The notes: generated from the letters alone by a model not told the origin. DNA of 64,000 bases from Manis javanica (GCF_040802235.1 NC_133166.1:116078991-116142990); one strand, 5' to 3'; positions 1 through 11,292 are shown, numbered from the stretch's first letter. A program made the numbers and translations.

Positions 1-4
1 AAGC

Positions 5-120
5 AGGTTTCATTAGCCCCATTTAACAGATAGAGAAAGCAAGGCTCGGAGAAGCAGGGTTGTCTACCCCAGGTCAACTTTCAAATTCAGAACCACCTAA
101 CTCCAAAGTTTATGTTTATC
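5..120 (-). repeat. MIR SINE fragment in SCYL1 intron 4
   Basis: The stretch reads as the reverse complement of the MIR core and tail: a 'cccatttaacagat' segment, then a degraded 'gaggc...agaagc' segment and a 'ccaggtcaac' segment. It lies beyond the exon 4 donor of SCYL1, so it is intronic. Exon 5 of SCYL1 would lie outside the window. Confidence 0.6.
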
Positions 121-280
121 TTGTTCTACCTCCCTGAGGATCCTGGGAGCAGAAAAGTGGGTTCCACCTGAAGACCTTGGTTCCCACTCAAGTTGGGTAG
201 CAGGGGATAGGGGAATGCCAGCTAGCTGCAGGGGCTTCTAGAACAGGGCTGGTTGGGACATACTATCCCCAGTCACCCAC

Positions 281-507
281 CACTTCTCTCTGACTGCTCT
301 GCCACTGCCATCAGCCAACTCTGGGGGGTCATACTGCTCGAGCTCAGGGATCCCCTTGTGGGGGGGTCCCCCACCATTGCCCTGAGCCGAGTACATGTAG
401 TCCAGGCCCCCAAGCTTCCACTCGCCAGCACGGTCCACGAACACAGCTGCCATGCAGACATTGTTGTGGATGAGGCTGCAGTCGTTGACCAGGAAGCTAA
501 GGGCTTT
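281..507 (-). CDS. SCYL1: SCYL1 coding exon 4 (pseudokinase domain)
   Basis: Exon of 227 nt running from [10 protein letters not shown] to AVREK plus two bases of the next Trp codon. The acceptor is the AG at 509-508 and the donor is GTGGGT starting at 280. It carries the would-be catalytic part of the kinase fold. The HRD triad position reads IHNN and the DFG position reads GLD, as in other SCYL1 proteins, so phosphotransfer is not expected. SCYL1 is known as a Golgi/COPI-associated pseudokinase scaffold in retrograde transport. The split Trp codon matches the exon border I expect from the human gene. It is the last SCYL1 exon in the window, so the rest of the kinase-like domain, the HEAT repeats and the C-terminal COPI-binding tail lie off the left edge. 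Confidence 0.95.
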
Positions 508-585
508 CTGGGGACAGAAGGAGCCATCACACCCCAGCACCCAAAGCCCCACCCCTGCCCACATCACCACTACCCCCCACCTCAC

Positions 586-708
586 CACAATCTGGTGTAG
601 ACCCCAGGAGAGCTCCAGCTCCTTCAGGCCACCAGCCTCTACTCGTGCCTTGAGGTACATTCCCAGTGGGGTGACAGCCTCTGTCACTACGTGGAGGCAT
701 TTGTCTGT
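586..708 (-). CDS. SCYL1: SCYL1 coding exon 3
   Basis: Exon of 123 nt (41 codons, phase 0 at both ends), from [12 protein letters not shown] to SWGLHQIV. The acceptor AG is at 710-709 after a pyrimidine-rich run. The donor GTGAG begins at 585. It covers the strands and hinge of the pseudokinase N-lobe to C-lobe border. Human SCYL1, as I remember it, has EKCLYVV here, so this copy differs by conservative changes only. No frameshift or stop is seen, consistent with a functional gene. Confidence 0.95.
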
Positions 709-839
709 CTGAAGAAGGGGATACAGAATGAGGACAGGAAGGGGAAATGAGAGAGATGATGGGGGAGAGGAACGGATAAGGGGACGTCAAATCTGGGGGT
801 GCTGAGGCAGAGGGGTGGAAACTGAGGGGCGACAAGTAC

Positions 840-980
840 CTCCAGCCCATCGATGTAGGCCAGAATGTTGGGGTGCCGAAGAGTTTTGAGGCGCTTGAAG
901 GCAGCTTTGGCCACCTGGGTCTGCTCTTCGGCGCCTGGCTTCACATCATACACAAAGATAGACACCGGGCTGCCTGTGGC
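840..980 (-). CDS. SCYL1: SCYL1 coding exon 2
   Basis: Exon of 141 nt (47 codons, phase 0), from [16 protein letters not shown] to [10 protein letters not shown]. The acceptor AG is at 982-981 and the donor GTACTT begins at 839. The segment corresponds to the kinase N-lobe. It has no clear glycine-rich loop, and the VAIK-type lysine position reads YDVK, features expected of the SCYL pseudokinases. It joins in frame with exons 1 and 3. Confidence 0.95.
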
Positions 981-1099
981 CTGGGGGAGAAAGGTCTCGG
1001 GGGTTTGCGGGGGGCCGGGGCTGACCACTCCAACCTCGCGCAGGTCCCCACACCTGTTACGTGCCTAAGGAAAGGCCTCCTGGCGGACCTCTCCCCAGG

Positions 1100-1690
1100 T
1101 CAGCCCCCGGGGACTTAGTTGAGCCACGTGACCCCGGTTCCGTCCGCCTGTCGGGCCCTAGATCCTCCCGTCCGCCACGTCGACACTGGTCGTACCCCTT
1201 CCCCGGCCCGTTCCCCCGGAGGCTCCGCAGCCACGTCAGGCGGGGCGCGACGCGGCGCCGCCGGCGGCGCTGCCCAGGCGAGACCGAGGTCTGCCGCGGC
1301 CTTCGGAGCAGGGCAGCTCTCACCTTCTTGCGGCCGCGGTGCAGGACCCAGGGTCCGGGCGGGCCGTTCTCGGGGGGCTCCGGGATGAGCTCGAATGGAA
1401 AGTCCCGGACCGGGTCCCGGGCAAAGAACCACATCATCCCCGCCGCCGCCGCCGCGAGCTCGGGAGCCTCAGCGCCCGCTCCTCCGGCGGCCCGAGCCGG
1501 GGCGGGGCGGGGCGGGGGCGGGGCCGTACGGCTGGGGGCGGGGCCATGGTGGGGGCGGGGCCGGAGCAACTCATTCCCCGCGCAGGGCGCGCGGGCCCAG
1601 GGCCGCCAGTGACGTGGGGGGGGGGACGTGGGGGAGGGACGTGGGCGGGTCCCTCAGACACTCTGAGCTTCCGCGTCCTTCCTTAAGTCA
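1100..1690 (-). promoter_or_regulatory. SCYL1: CpG-island promoter of SCYL1
   Basis: Dense CpG sequence spans the start codon and 5' UTR. Repeated GC boxes (GGGGCGGGG type, Sp1/KLF sites) cluster at about 1498-1560, just upstream of the likely start of transcription near 1450-1500. No TATA box is seen, which is usual for a housekeeping gene. GC richness falls off sharply after about 1690. Confidence 0.75.
1324..1437 (-). CDS. SCYL1: SCYL1 coding exon 1 with start codon
   Basis: The first coding exon begins with two tandem ATG codons (1437-1435 and 1434-1432), giving M-M-W-F-F-A-R-D. The human protein, as I recall it, starts at a single Met before Trp, which corresponds to the second ATG (1434). 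The exon then encodes [15 protein letters not shown] and ends in RGRKK at 1324, followed by a GTGAG donor at 1323. The reading frame is also open upstream, but that stretch is low-complexity Pro/Ala/Arg from the CpG island and is not expected to be translated. SCYL1 is the N-terminal kinase-like family member implicated in Golgi-to-ER traffic. Confidence 0.95.
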
Positions 1691-2395
1691 AAAATGTGGG
1701 GCGTAGAGTCCACCTCCTAGCGTTATTATAAGGACTGAGAAGGCACCGAGGACGGAGAAACCGAGGCAGGGAGGAGGATGGAAGAGGAAGTGCTGAAGGG
1801 GTGCCGTAAGGAGTGAGGTAGAGGCTCAGGGAGAGTGATTGTCCCCGGGCCAGATGCTCTGTCTCACCAGCCTGTGGGAGAGCCCCAGGGAGGCGTCCGT
1901 GCTGGTGAAATGACGGAGTGACCAGGGGAGGGGCGCAGGAGGCAGAGCCCCTGAGAAAGGGCGTGGGGAGGGACTCCAAGGGAGTCCAGGAGCCCCGCAG
2001 CAGGAGAGGGGACCTGCGGCGGAGGAAGAGGCAGTGACCCCAGGAAAGGAGTCAGGTAGAGGAGGAATAGCCCAGTATGTCCAGAAGAGGCCAGAGGGCC
2101 AGCAGCGGCCCTGCTCTCCTGGGCCCAGCAGACCCGACTCCCTAGTCTAGAAGGCCGGCATCTCCTCCAGGCTCTGAGTGCCTGTGTGGACAGGGGCCGG
2201 CAGTGGTAAGGTGGTGTCAGCAGCTCTAATGCCAGTGACACTGGCAGGGATGCAGCCTCTTAGCTGGACAGAGCCAGCGTCCGGGAGGGGCTGGACAAGC
2301 AGGGAACCCAGGGTTGGGGACAGTCCCGCAGCCACACCCTGTGGAGTGTCAGTGAGATCCTGGAACTGATTATGAAATACCTGCTTGGGATGCCT
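1691..2395. other. Unannotated intergenic stretch
   Basis: Purine-rich intergenic DNA between the SCYL1 promoter and the first MIR copy. I see no exon with credible splice sites and no recognisable repeat. The short ORFs here look incidental. Confidence 0.4.
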
Positions 2396-2525
2396 TTGGG
2401 AGCAGATTCAATGGCAGGGACACCAAAGTCAGCAGAGCTGGTTCAAACCCCGGCTCAGCTCCTCTCACTGACTGCAAACTCACCTTACCTTCTGGGAGCC
2501 TCAGTTCCCCCATCTATAAATTAGG
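2396..2525 (+). repeat. MIR SINE
   Basis: It contains MIR consensus landmarks in sense order: 'ggttcaaaccccggctcagctcc', 'tcactgactgcaaa' and 'cctcagttcccccatctataaa'. It is diverged and ancient. Confidence 0.75.
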
Positions 2526-2689
2526 ATGAACAGTGCCCTGTGCCTCACCTGACACAGAAGAGCCCCTCAGCAGAGACTCATTCTCTCCCTTTCCTCATCC
2601 AAGTACTTGGGCAGGAAGGACAGTTGCACAGAGGGAGGATCACATGCGGCGTTGGCTGCTCAGAGCAGGAGGTTGGTTGCTCCAGAGGA

Positions 2690-2830
2690 GATGCAATAGG
2701 ATGACAAGCAGCAGAGCCTAGAGGCCGATGCCTGGGTTCGAATCCCATTTCTATGGGATCTTGGGCAAGTCACTGTATCCCTTTTCCTCATTTGTAAGTG
2801 AAGACATAAGAGTAACTATGTAAGTATTCA
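2690..2830 (+). repeat. MIR SINE
   Basis: Sense MIR: 'cctgggttcgaatccca', 'cttgggcaagtcactg' and 'cctcatttgtaa'. The tRNA B-box-like 'ggttcgaatcc' belongs to the MIR tRNA-derived head, so this is not a tRNA gene. Confidence 0.8.
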
Positions 2831-3514
2831 CCGTGGTAGTCAGTGGAAGTATTTAGCTCCATATAAATAGCACACTGGAGAGGGAAATGGAAAGCTTTGG
2901 AAAGGAACTTGTAAACAAGACGTAGCATAAATGAAAAATAAAAAGGGAGTGATAGGAAGAGCCCAGTGCTGGAAGTGATGTATCAACCAGAGATCTTCAG
3001 AAGATGGCACAGGAGGTGAAAATAATCCTTGAAGGCAAGAAACTTAAACCCTCAAACACAGTGCCCCTGACAAGGTAGAGGGTAAGGAAATAAAGCTGTG
3101 ATCACCGCCAGGCTTAGGACATTTTTTTCAGTCTTGCAATATAGCAGCCTAACTGAATGTTTTTATTTTCTCTAGGAAACTGATAAGTCTTTATTCTCAC
3201 TGTAACTTTTTATTTATTATTAAGAAAGTAGTGTTCCTCTCCTCTCATGAAATAAAATCATTTTTCTGTTACTCAATTGATAAGAACTTGAAAAATCCTT
3301 TGGTTGTATATTCAAGTAATATTCTGCCCTCAGAGCATCAAGAGTTGGGGCAAGGAGGAATTCAGGATTTCAGGCACTGCTGGTGGGGATTATTTGGCAC
3401 AGCTATAGTGAAGGACAAGTTGGCAATAAGTGTTACTTTGCCCCAGTAATTCCACTTCTACAGATGTATGCTACACAATCCCTCATTCAAGTATGCAAAC
3501 ATTTACACAAAGTC

Positions 3515-3668
3515 GTGTAGTTATTAGAGCCTCAATTATGGTGTCAGACAGCCTGTATCCCAGCTCTGCTGCTTATGAGCCATGTGACTTTGGACAAGTT
3601 ATTTCCTCTCTTTGTACCTCAGTTTTCTCATCTGTAAAATGGGTAGAATAATTGCTTTATTCCATAGG
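3515..3668 (+). repeat. MIR SINE, 5' part (split by a MaLR LTR)
   Basis: Sense MIR core 'cagctctgctgcttatgagc', 'tttggacaagtta' and 'tcatctgtaaaatggg'. It stops at 3668 where an LTR begins, and MIR sequence resumes at about 4109. Confidence 0.8.
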
Positions 3669-4108
3669 TGTGGTAGGCTGAATCGTGTCTGCTCAAAGAT
3701 GTCCACTACTGAATCCTTGGAACCTGTGAATATATTACTTTATATGATAAAAGGGACTTTGCTGTTGTGATTAAGTTAAGGATTTTGAGATGGAGAGATG
3801 ATCCTAGTTTATCCAAGTAAGTTCACTGTAGTCACAAGGGTCCTTATAAGAGGGAGGCAGGATGATCACTGTAAGTAGTAGGAGATGTGATGGTGGGAAC
3901 AAGAGGGTGGAGTGATGTGAGAATGGGGCCGTGAACCAAGGAATACAGGCAGCCTCTAGAAATGAAAGACAAGGAAACAGATTCCTCCCCTGCAGCCCTC
4001 AGAAAGGACACAGCCCTACCGACAACTTCATTTTAGACTTCTGTCATCTAGAACCGTAAGAGAATAGATTTGTAATAATTTGTTGTAATATCCATAGAAG
4101 CTAATACA
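3669..4108 (+). mobile_element. MLT1-type MaLR LTR inserted in a MIR
   Basis: It begins TGTGGTAGGCTGAAT and ends in taataca, the terminal motifs of the MLT1 family. Internal landmarks are 'ggaacctgtgaatat', 'aaagggactttgc', 'tccttataagagggagg' and 'gcagcctctaga'. The flanks are ATAGG (3664-3668) and ACAGG (4109-4113), a 5-bp target duplication with one mismatch. The two MIR halves on either side are collinear. Confidence 0.85.
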
Positions 4109-4195
4109 ACAGGCTTCTTGTGAAGATTCATAAGTTAATATATGTAATTAGTGTATAGCACACAGTGAGTGCTCAATAAATGACAGCTTTTATGT
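4109..4195 (+). repeat. MIR SINE, 3' part
   Basis: It continues the MIR interrupted at 3668: 'cttgtgaagattcataagttaatatatg', then 'agcacacagtgagtgctcaataaatg', the MIR 3' tail. Confidence 0.8.
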
Positions 4196-4439
4196 GGATC
4201 ATAGGACTGTTTTGTAATAATGGAAAAGTGGAATAATACATCAGGAGTGGAGTAATTCAAAACTCCATCCATATAGTGAGACCACAGCAGCAGTTAATAG
4301 GAAAGAGGCTGCTCTATAGCTATTGTGGAGCTGTGAAGATGATGATCACAGTATCAGCTGTTTTCTGAGTCCTTCCTGCATGTCAGGCCTGGGCTAAGCC
4401 TCTGCTGCATTCTCTCTCCTGAGCTTCAACAGTAGGCAG

Positions 4440-5110
4440 GATCTATTTCAGTCTGAGAGAAACCATAAAGCAATTTGAACAGAGGAAGTCTAATATAAAG
4501 AATTATTAACTATACGAGGGATTGGAGCAATAAGGAATTGGCTGGCAAGAAATAAAGAGAACACTACAGGACTAGCAGATATAAGAAGCACCCACACACA
4601 GGAAAAGCCCCCCATCCAGCCCCAGGTCTGAGATCCAGGCTTGGCGGGAGAGGGGGTGGCTGTGGCTCACTGAATAGTGGAGAAGTTGATGGAGTATTGT
4701 GCAGGCCCTGTGGAACTTGCCGGAAAGCCATCATCCTTTAGGCTGCTAGGGAAGAAGTATCCCTATACTCCTAGGGTGGGGGTGGGATGCTGGGGGAAGC
4801 AGCTGCGGCTGGGTGCTGCTGGTCACCTGCACTGCCCGAGCCTGGTCAGCGGCAAAGCTGACCCTGTGGCAGAAGCTGAGCTGGAGGGAGACCTGGCTAC
4901 TGCTGTGCAGGCCAGCTGAGAGGAGCACAGAGACACCAGGAGGCAAAACCTCTTCCTCAGGAAATGTCCGTCAGTGCCCTCTACTGGCAAAATTTAACAT
5001 TGTGCCATCTGGCAAAGAAAATATTTAAAGGGCCCAGGTCCATTTTCATAGAGCAGGCAAACATGATGAATTTGGAGCTGAGAGGTAATAAATAATTGAC
5101 ACAGCATCAT
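4440..5110 (+). repeat. Interspersed repeat of unassigned family, copy A
   Basis: This roughly 670-bp stretch is collinear with 57170-57800. Shared landmarks in order are an 'attat(t)aactac/tac' segment, 'gg(c)tagtaag'/'ggctggcaag', a middle Gly/Ser-rich looking G+C-rich part, 'agagcaggcaa', 'gaatttggagctgagaggtaataaa' and 'ttgacacag'. I cannot name the family. LTR or old L1 UTR sequence are both possible. Short ORFs inside it are not supported as genes. Confidence 0.55.
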
Positions 5111-5509
5111 TAGTTCCATTTTTACATATGAGGAAACTGAGGCTCCAGAAAGGGGAAGCAGCACAACCAGGGCTAGGATTTGCTTTGCTCTCCAAAGCTT
5201 TTAGAAAGCAGGTCGCAAAAGTATCTGTACTACATCATCCTGGCAACAACTCCACTACCCGTAGACAGACACAGACACACTCCCCAGCCGGGAGGGCTGC
5301 ATACCGAATGCCAGCGGCTCCCAGGATGTGCAGATAGCAGGTTCTTCTTACTGCATTATTAGGTTGAACGGTATAAAATCGCTGTTTATAGGTCAAAAAT
5401 AGTGAAGTACTGACAATTTCAAACGGTTTGAACATAATATTTATTTCTGTGATGTGATATTTGAAGTTTTCACAATGAGTATGAATTACTTTCATAAAAA
5501 ATTAAATGG

Positions 5510-5945
5510 GAAATGTCGTTGACATGATGCCTGGAGGCCTGCAGGGGAGCTCTTGTGCCCATCGCGCCATGAAAATCACAGACCCCACCGAAAAGAAGAG
5601 CCCCACACCTTGCAAGTCCATCTGCTTTAGCTACTTTACTTCCCGGCGGGAGGAAGAGCTGCTGCTCACCCCAGCGATGGCCCAGCCAACGGGAGAGACT
5701 GTCACTACTTAACCACTGAGAAGCCACAACATGCGGGACTCCCAGTTTACCCCACTGGACTTTTTACTTAGAATGCCCCCCTCAAACTTGCCATTCCTCT
5801 ATAAAAGAGCATTCCTCTCCTTTGTTCTCTAGACGTGCCTGTAGTTTTGCCATAGCTTGCTTATCCCAAATAGAAATTCTCTGCTGTTCCTGAATAAATC
5901 CATTTTTGATGGCAACATCTGACAGTTTATTTTTGAGGTTAACAA
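5510..5945 (+). mobile_element. Probable solitary ERV LTR
   Basis: The sequence has the U3-R-U5 layout of an LTR: a TATA-like 'ctataaaag' at about 5801, then a 'tgttctct...tgcctg' segment, the poly(A) signal AATAAA at about 5893, and a T-rich U5 ending near 'gaggttaaca'. No internal retroviral sequence borders it. The family was not assigned and the left boundary is approximate. Confidence 0.5.
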
Positions 5946-6504
5946 TATGTATACTTACACATACATACACATATACATGCACCTATAATAAAAAGTAGGT
6001 ATTGTATATGCATATTTTGTATTGTCCTCCCTCCTGCTATCTTTTGACTGTAGTGGTATCTTTCCCTCCAATAAAATAGAAACTTTAAGCCAGGGAAAAA
6101 TATTTTTTGTTCAATCCTCTGCAAGTTCCCAAGAACACCTTGCTAATGGTCCATGCTTTGTTTTCTGATGGCTTACCATAGAAAACCCTGTCATTTGTGT
6201 TCTTTCTACTTAATTTATGAGATTTAAATCATGAAACAGCAAAAGCTGCTATTAAACAATGGGGAATCTTATGTGGCAATTAACTGAATTTAACTTTAGA
6301 AAGTATTTAACTGTGTTTTGTCCTAAGTCTAAATATTCAAAATTCAAAAAAGACATATCAGTGTCTTGAAAAACATATGAGAATAACTTTAAGGTAAAAG
6401 TTACTTTGCCTTCACACTATTCCCTTTCAAAAAAACGGTTCTGTATTCTTATTTGCTTTTTTTTTAAAGCAAATATGATATCTAAAAAAGAAGCTGCTGT
6501 GGCA

Positions 6505-6711
6505 CTTCTCTGTTGTAGTAAGCAGAATGGTGATCTCCCCCCCAAAATGCCCATATCCTAATTCTCAAAACCTATGTGAATGTTATATGACAAATGGGGA
6601 GTTAAGGTTGCAGATGGAATTAAATTTATGAATCATTTGGCCTTAAAATAGACTGTCCTAGATTATCCTGGTGGGCCCTATGTAATCCTGAGAGCCCTTG
6701 AAAGTGAGCGA
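6505..6711 (+). mobile_element. MLT1-type LTR fragment
   Basis: It begins 'ttgtagtaagcagaatggtgatc' and continues with 'cctaattctcaaaacctatgtgaatgttat', 'ggcctt...agactgtcctagattatcctggtgggccc' and 'atgtaatcctgagagccct'. These are MLT1 landmarks, as in the copy at 3669. It is truncated where L1 sequence starts. Confidence 0.7.
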
Positions 6712-8935
6712 CCCAGCACAGCAGAACAGACATTCTTCTCAAATACACCTGGAACAGTGCTCAAGATACCCATAGGCTAGGCCAAAAAAAATAAGCCTAA
6801 CTAAATTTAAAAGTAAAGTAATACTACAAAGTATGTTCTCTGAACACAATTGAATGAAATTAGAAACTAATTATAGAAAGAAATTTGGGAAATACAAATA
6901 TGTTTTTATTAATTTAAAAACAATACACTCCTACATAACCAATTTCAAGGTTAGGAAAAAAATTAAAAGGGAAGTTAGCAAATATTTTGAGCTGAATGGA
7001 AACGAAGACATAACATACCAAAACTTATGGGATGCAGCCAAAGAGTGCTTAGAAGGAACTGTATTGCCTTAAATGCCTATACTGAAAAAGAAGAAATATC
7101 TCAAGTCAGTAACCTAAACATCTACCTTAAAATACTGGAAAAAAAGAAAAGAAAACTAAAGTTAAGCAAAAAGGAAGAAAATGATAAGAGTGGAAATTAA
7201 TGAAATAGTAGAAAACAGTAAAGAAAAATCAATGAAACCAAAACCTGATTATTTGAAAATATTAGTAAACTTGACAAATCTTTAGCTAAGTCAATCAATA
7301 AAAAAAGAAAACTCAAATTACTAGAATCACAAGTAAAACAGGGGACATTCCTAATGACCTCATAGAAATACAAAGGATTTTAAAGGAATACTATAAGTAA
7401 TTGTGTGCCAGTAAATTAGATGACTTAGATGAAATGCGCAAATCCTTACAAAGATACAAACCACCAAAAATGACTCAAGAAGAAATAGAAAATCTAAATA
7501 GATCTGAAACAAGAAAAGTGTTTGAATTAGTAATAAAAAAAACTGCACACGAAAGTCCAGGCAGGCACAGATGACTTCACTGGTGACTTCTCCTAACATT
7601 TAAGTAACTGATACCAATTCTTCACAAACACTTCCAAGACAATAGAAGAGGAGGGAACACTTCTATCTGGCTAATATTACCCTATTTTATCAGGCCCATA
7701 TCACACGATACCAAAATCAAAGACATCACAAAAAAACTACAGACCAAAATTTCCTATGAACATGGATACAAAAAACCCCAAACCAGCAAACCTAATCCAG
7801 CAACATATAAAAGGGATTATATACCACAACCAAGTGGGATTTATCCTAAGAATGAGAGGTTGGTTTGACATCTGATAATTACTTAATGTAATATATTAAT
7901 AGAATAAAAAACAAAACACATGATCATCTCAATAGATGCAGAAAAAGCATCTGATAAACTGACACACCATCATGATAAAAACACTCAACAAACTAGGAAT
8001 AGAATGAAACATCCTTAACCTTAGAAGGGCATCTATGAAAAACTCACAGCTAACATCATATTTAATGGCGAAAGATTGGATACCTTCCTTCTAAGTTCAG
8101 GAACGAGACAAAATGTCTACCTCACCACCTCTGTGCAACATTGTACTGGCATTTATAGTCAAGGCAGTTAGGCAAGTAGAAATAAAAACCATCTAGATTG
8201 GAATGGGAGAAGTAAAACTATCTCTGTTCACAAATGAAATGATCTGCTATATAGAAAATCCCGAGGAAATCGTTAAAAAGCTATTACAATTAATGAAGGA
8301 GTTTGGCAAGTTTATAGGACACAAAGTCAGTTATATTTCTATACACTAGCAATGAACAATGTGAAAATAAAATTAAGAAAACAATTCCATTTACAATAGC
8401 ATCAAAAGAATAAAATATTTCAGAATAAATTGACAAAACGTGCACAATTGACATTCTGAAAACTACAAATACATTGTTGAAAGATATTGAAGAATATCTA
8501 AGTCAATAGGAAAACATCCCACATTCATGGACTGAAAACTTAATTATTAAGAAGACAATGCTCCCCAAATTGCTCTATAGATCAATATAGTCCCTATTAG
8601 AATTCCAGCTGCTTTCTTCGTAGAAGCTGACAAAATTCACATGGAATTACAAGGGATTCACAGTAGCCAAAACAATCTTGAACAAGAACAAAGTCGGAGG
8701 ACTCGCTCTTCCTGATTTTAAAACTTACTCCAAAGCAATAATAATCAAGACAGTGTGGTACTAGCATAAGGATAACCACACAGAGAAATGGAATAGAATT
8801 AAGAGATCTGAAATATCTTGGCTGTGGTGGTGGTTACACAGGTAGATATATTCATCAGAACTCATCAACCTGTACACTTAAAATAATTTTGTTGTATGTA
8901 AACTATACCTTAATGGAGATGACTTAAAAAAACTA
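6712..8935 (+). mobile_element. Old LINE-1 (ORF2 and 3' UTR), degraded
   Basis: Sense L1 ORF2 sequence starts in the endonuclease/RT region ('cattcttctcaaatacacctgg', 'tatgggatgcagc') and runs through the reverse transcriptase ('aatccagcaacatataaaa', 'gatcatctcaatagatgcagaaaaagc') to the C-terminal part. It ends in an L1M-like 3' UTR ('ctgtacacttaaaat...gtatgtaaactatacct') with an A-rich tail. Many stops and indels make it inactive. The piece at 6854-7072 is only a remnant of the ORF2 frame. Confidence 0.85.
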
Positions 8936-10025
8936 TATGCCTCTTGATTCAATGAGTGAAGCCAGAATACAATGGACTCTTCACAAAGTTCACATTGTCC
9001 CACCTTTCACCCTGCCCAAAGGAGTTTCTTATTTACCCCCAGCAGATTATGCTGTATGACAATGTGCCAGCTTCCCTGCTTTGGGCTTATCTGATACTTC
9101 TTTGTAGGTAAAAACCTTTCCCAACAGATGGTTCCTGTGGGTAGACTTGGAGGGAGCCCTTGGTTTGAGGTGAGGAAGATGCAACCAGGAGGTGGGCATG
9201 GGCAGATCATAGAAGGTCCCTTGGTCAGATTATGGAGGCTGAATATCTGGAAGAAAATGGGGACTGTCGAGAGAGGAGTGGCACAATCAGGTTTGCACAT
9301 TAGAAACATCCATCAGGCAATAGCCTGGGAAAGGACTGGAAGGAGTAAAAGCATCATCTAGGACGTGCAGGAGGAGTGTGGGTGTCCAGTGAGGGAAGCC
9401 GGTAGCTGGGCTGTGGCAGAGGCAGTGGGCAGTGAGAGATGTGTAGAAGGTAGAGGGTCAGGAAGAGAAGGGAACCTGGGTCAGGGAGCAGGAGAGAGGG
9501 GCAATGGTAGGGCAGCAGCACAGAGGAGAAAGGAGGCTCCGGGGCCACCCAGCAAAGAGAGGCAGGGTCTGTTTATGTGGGGACTTTGGGGAGCAGCTCT
9601 GAGGACTGGCCACCCTGGAAGATGGGGGAACACAGGGTGTAAAGAGCTTCATACTTGGAAGGCCCACCTGGAGGCCCTCCCAGAGGTTCAGATGAAAAAG
9701 CAGCTTGTGAGAGGTTGGGTTTGGGGGCAGTTTATGGCACATAAGGTAATTTATGAAAAGCAATAACTGAATCCAAACGACATCCTCAGGTACCAAGGGA
9801 AAGTAAGGGCTGCCTAAAGTGCCATACCCAGCTAAACTATCCATGAAAACAGCAAAATAAAGATTTCCCAAAAGCCTCCAAGTATTTACCATTTAGAAGG
9901 AACTTCCTTGCTGAAACAACTTCCAGAAGGACCTTAGGAAGAAGGACCTTAAGCCCACAAAAAGGGAAAAGGATTTTTCTCTTAAAAAAACAAACAAACA
10001 GCAGTTCCTGTGTGGTGACCTCCAA
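8936..10025. other. Unannotated spacer
   Basis: No repeat or exon recognised with confidence. ORFs of 130-144 codons on both strands overlap each other and lack splice or codon-bias support. Part of the right end may belong to the ERV that becomes recognisable from about 10030. Confidence 0.3.
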
Positions 10026-10029
10026 TGAG

Positions 10030-10700
10030 TTCTACACAATGGTATAAAGGGCATTTCATAGTGTGGGCAAAGGGTCTGTTTATGTTTATACAGAGGATCA
10101 AAGCCTAATTTGGCTACCCAGAAAATGAACTAAGATACGATATGAAGAAGAACTTCCAACATCAGCACTCTCTGGAAGAGTCATACCAGAAGATGATCAT
10201 CAAAAAACCCCAACAAAGATCCACACGCTGCTGCAGTTGTAGCTGCATCCATCCCACCGGTTCCTGGACTTGCCATGGGAATGAAGAAGGAGATATCTAA
10301 GCTGGCCTGTGCATACAGTAAAACAACAAATTTGACTGGATCTATACTGTTGGAACTCAACCAAGAATTAGGAGAAGTGCAAGTTGTAGCGCTCCAAAAT
10401 CTTACAACTACAGACTATCTACTGTTAAAAGAACATATGGGATGTGAACAGTTCCCAGGAATGGGTTGTTTTAATTTGTCTGATTTCTCTCAGACTGTTC
10501 AAGTTCAGTTGGACAATATCCATCATATCATAGATAAGTTTTCACAAATGCTTAGGGTACCTAACTGATTTTCTTGGTTTCACTGGAGATGGCTGGTAAT
10601 TATAGGTCTGCCTTGGTTATGTAACTATATTCCAATTATGTTAATGTGTGTGCGCAATTTAATTAGTAGTTTAAAACCTACACATGCTTAAGTTACTCTA
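10030..10700 (+). pseudogene. Degraded endogenous retrovirus env fragment (SU end and TM)
   Basis: The open stretch at 10275-10568 encodes a transmembrane-subunit-like ectodomain. It has a heptad-rich segment containing L-Q-N, a D-Y-L-L-L motif, a loop with two Cys separated by seven residues, and an N-L-S-D motif. This pattern resembles the TM of gammaretrovirus-like and alpharetroviral Env proteins, including the mammalian MER34-type elements. A TGA at 10566-10568 ends the ORF, yet the same frame continues with a hydrophobic stretch of about 20 residues typical of the membrane anchor, so the stop is a disabling mutation. Upstream, frames are broken and no complete SU is visible. The copy is not functional as retroviral Env. 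Confidence 0.65.
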
Positions 10701-11289
10701 CAAGAAGATATGTCAAGGAAATAATCAATCTTCCCATGTTTTCTTCCATCTGCTACTTCTATAGCTTTTCTTCTTCCTTCCTAATTACAACCCTTAAATA
10801 GAATTTGTGCCTCATATCAAATTTACTGAGTATCATAATTCTTCCAAGTGGTAAAGATACCTCAAGACAAATGCTGGGCATAAAAACCACAAGGCATAAA
10901 TCTGCAAAGAAGTAAAAAGCTAACCTTTTCAAACAATATTGCTTCTCTCTCACTTACCAACTTTACATTCCCCTGTATGGCCCTGGAAGATGACTGGTTA
11001 GCCAGAGACGGGTAAGATTCCTCAAGGGAGGAACAACCTAAGACAGGCGCAGTTGCAGGGGGGCCATCAGGTGAGAAATTGGGGATCAATAGAGGTGAGG
11101 CTTAGAACCTCACCCCCCCTGTTTTGAGAGAAATCTCCTGCATCCGTGGATGTTTTATTGCCCTTGTCTAGCTTGGATTAACACTTAGTCTACAGGCACA
11201 CACCTGATCATCTACATTTGCTCTCTTACAGCACTAAACTATGTTTTCTACCTTTATCTTGCATCTACCTACCACTTCAGCACTTTATT

Positions 11290-11292
11290 AAA

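Noticed and set aside
1061-1612. 183-codon plus-strand ORF opposite SCYL1 exon 1
   Set aside because: Shadow of the SCYL1 coding exon and CpG island on the opposite strand.
2730-2750. tRNA-like B box (ggttcgaatcc)
   Set aside because: It lies in the tRNA-derived head of a MIR SINE, and no cloverleaf or A box partner is present.
5128-5337. Small plus-strand ORFs near 5.1-5.3 kb
   Set aside because: They lie just past a repeat end with no splice sites or homology, and chance ORFs are sufficient.
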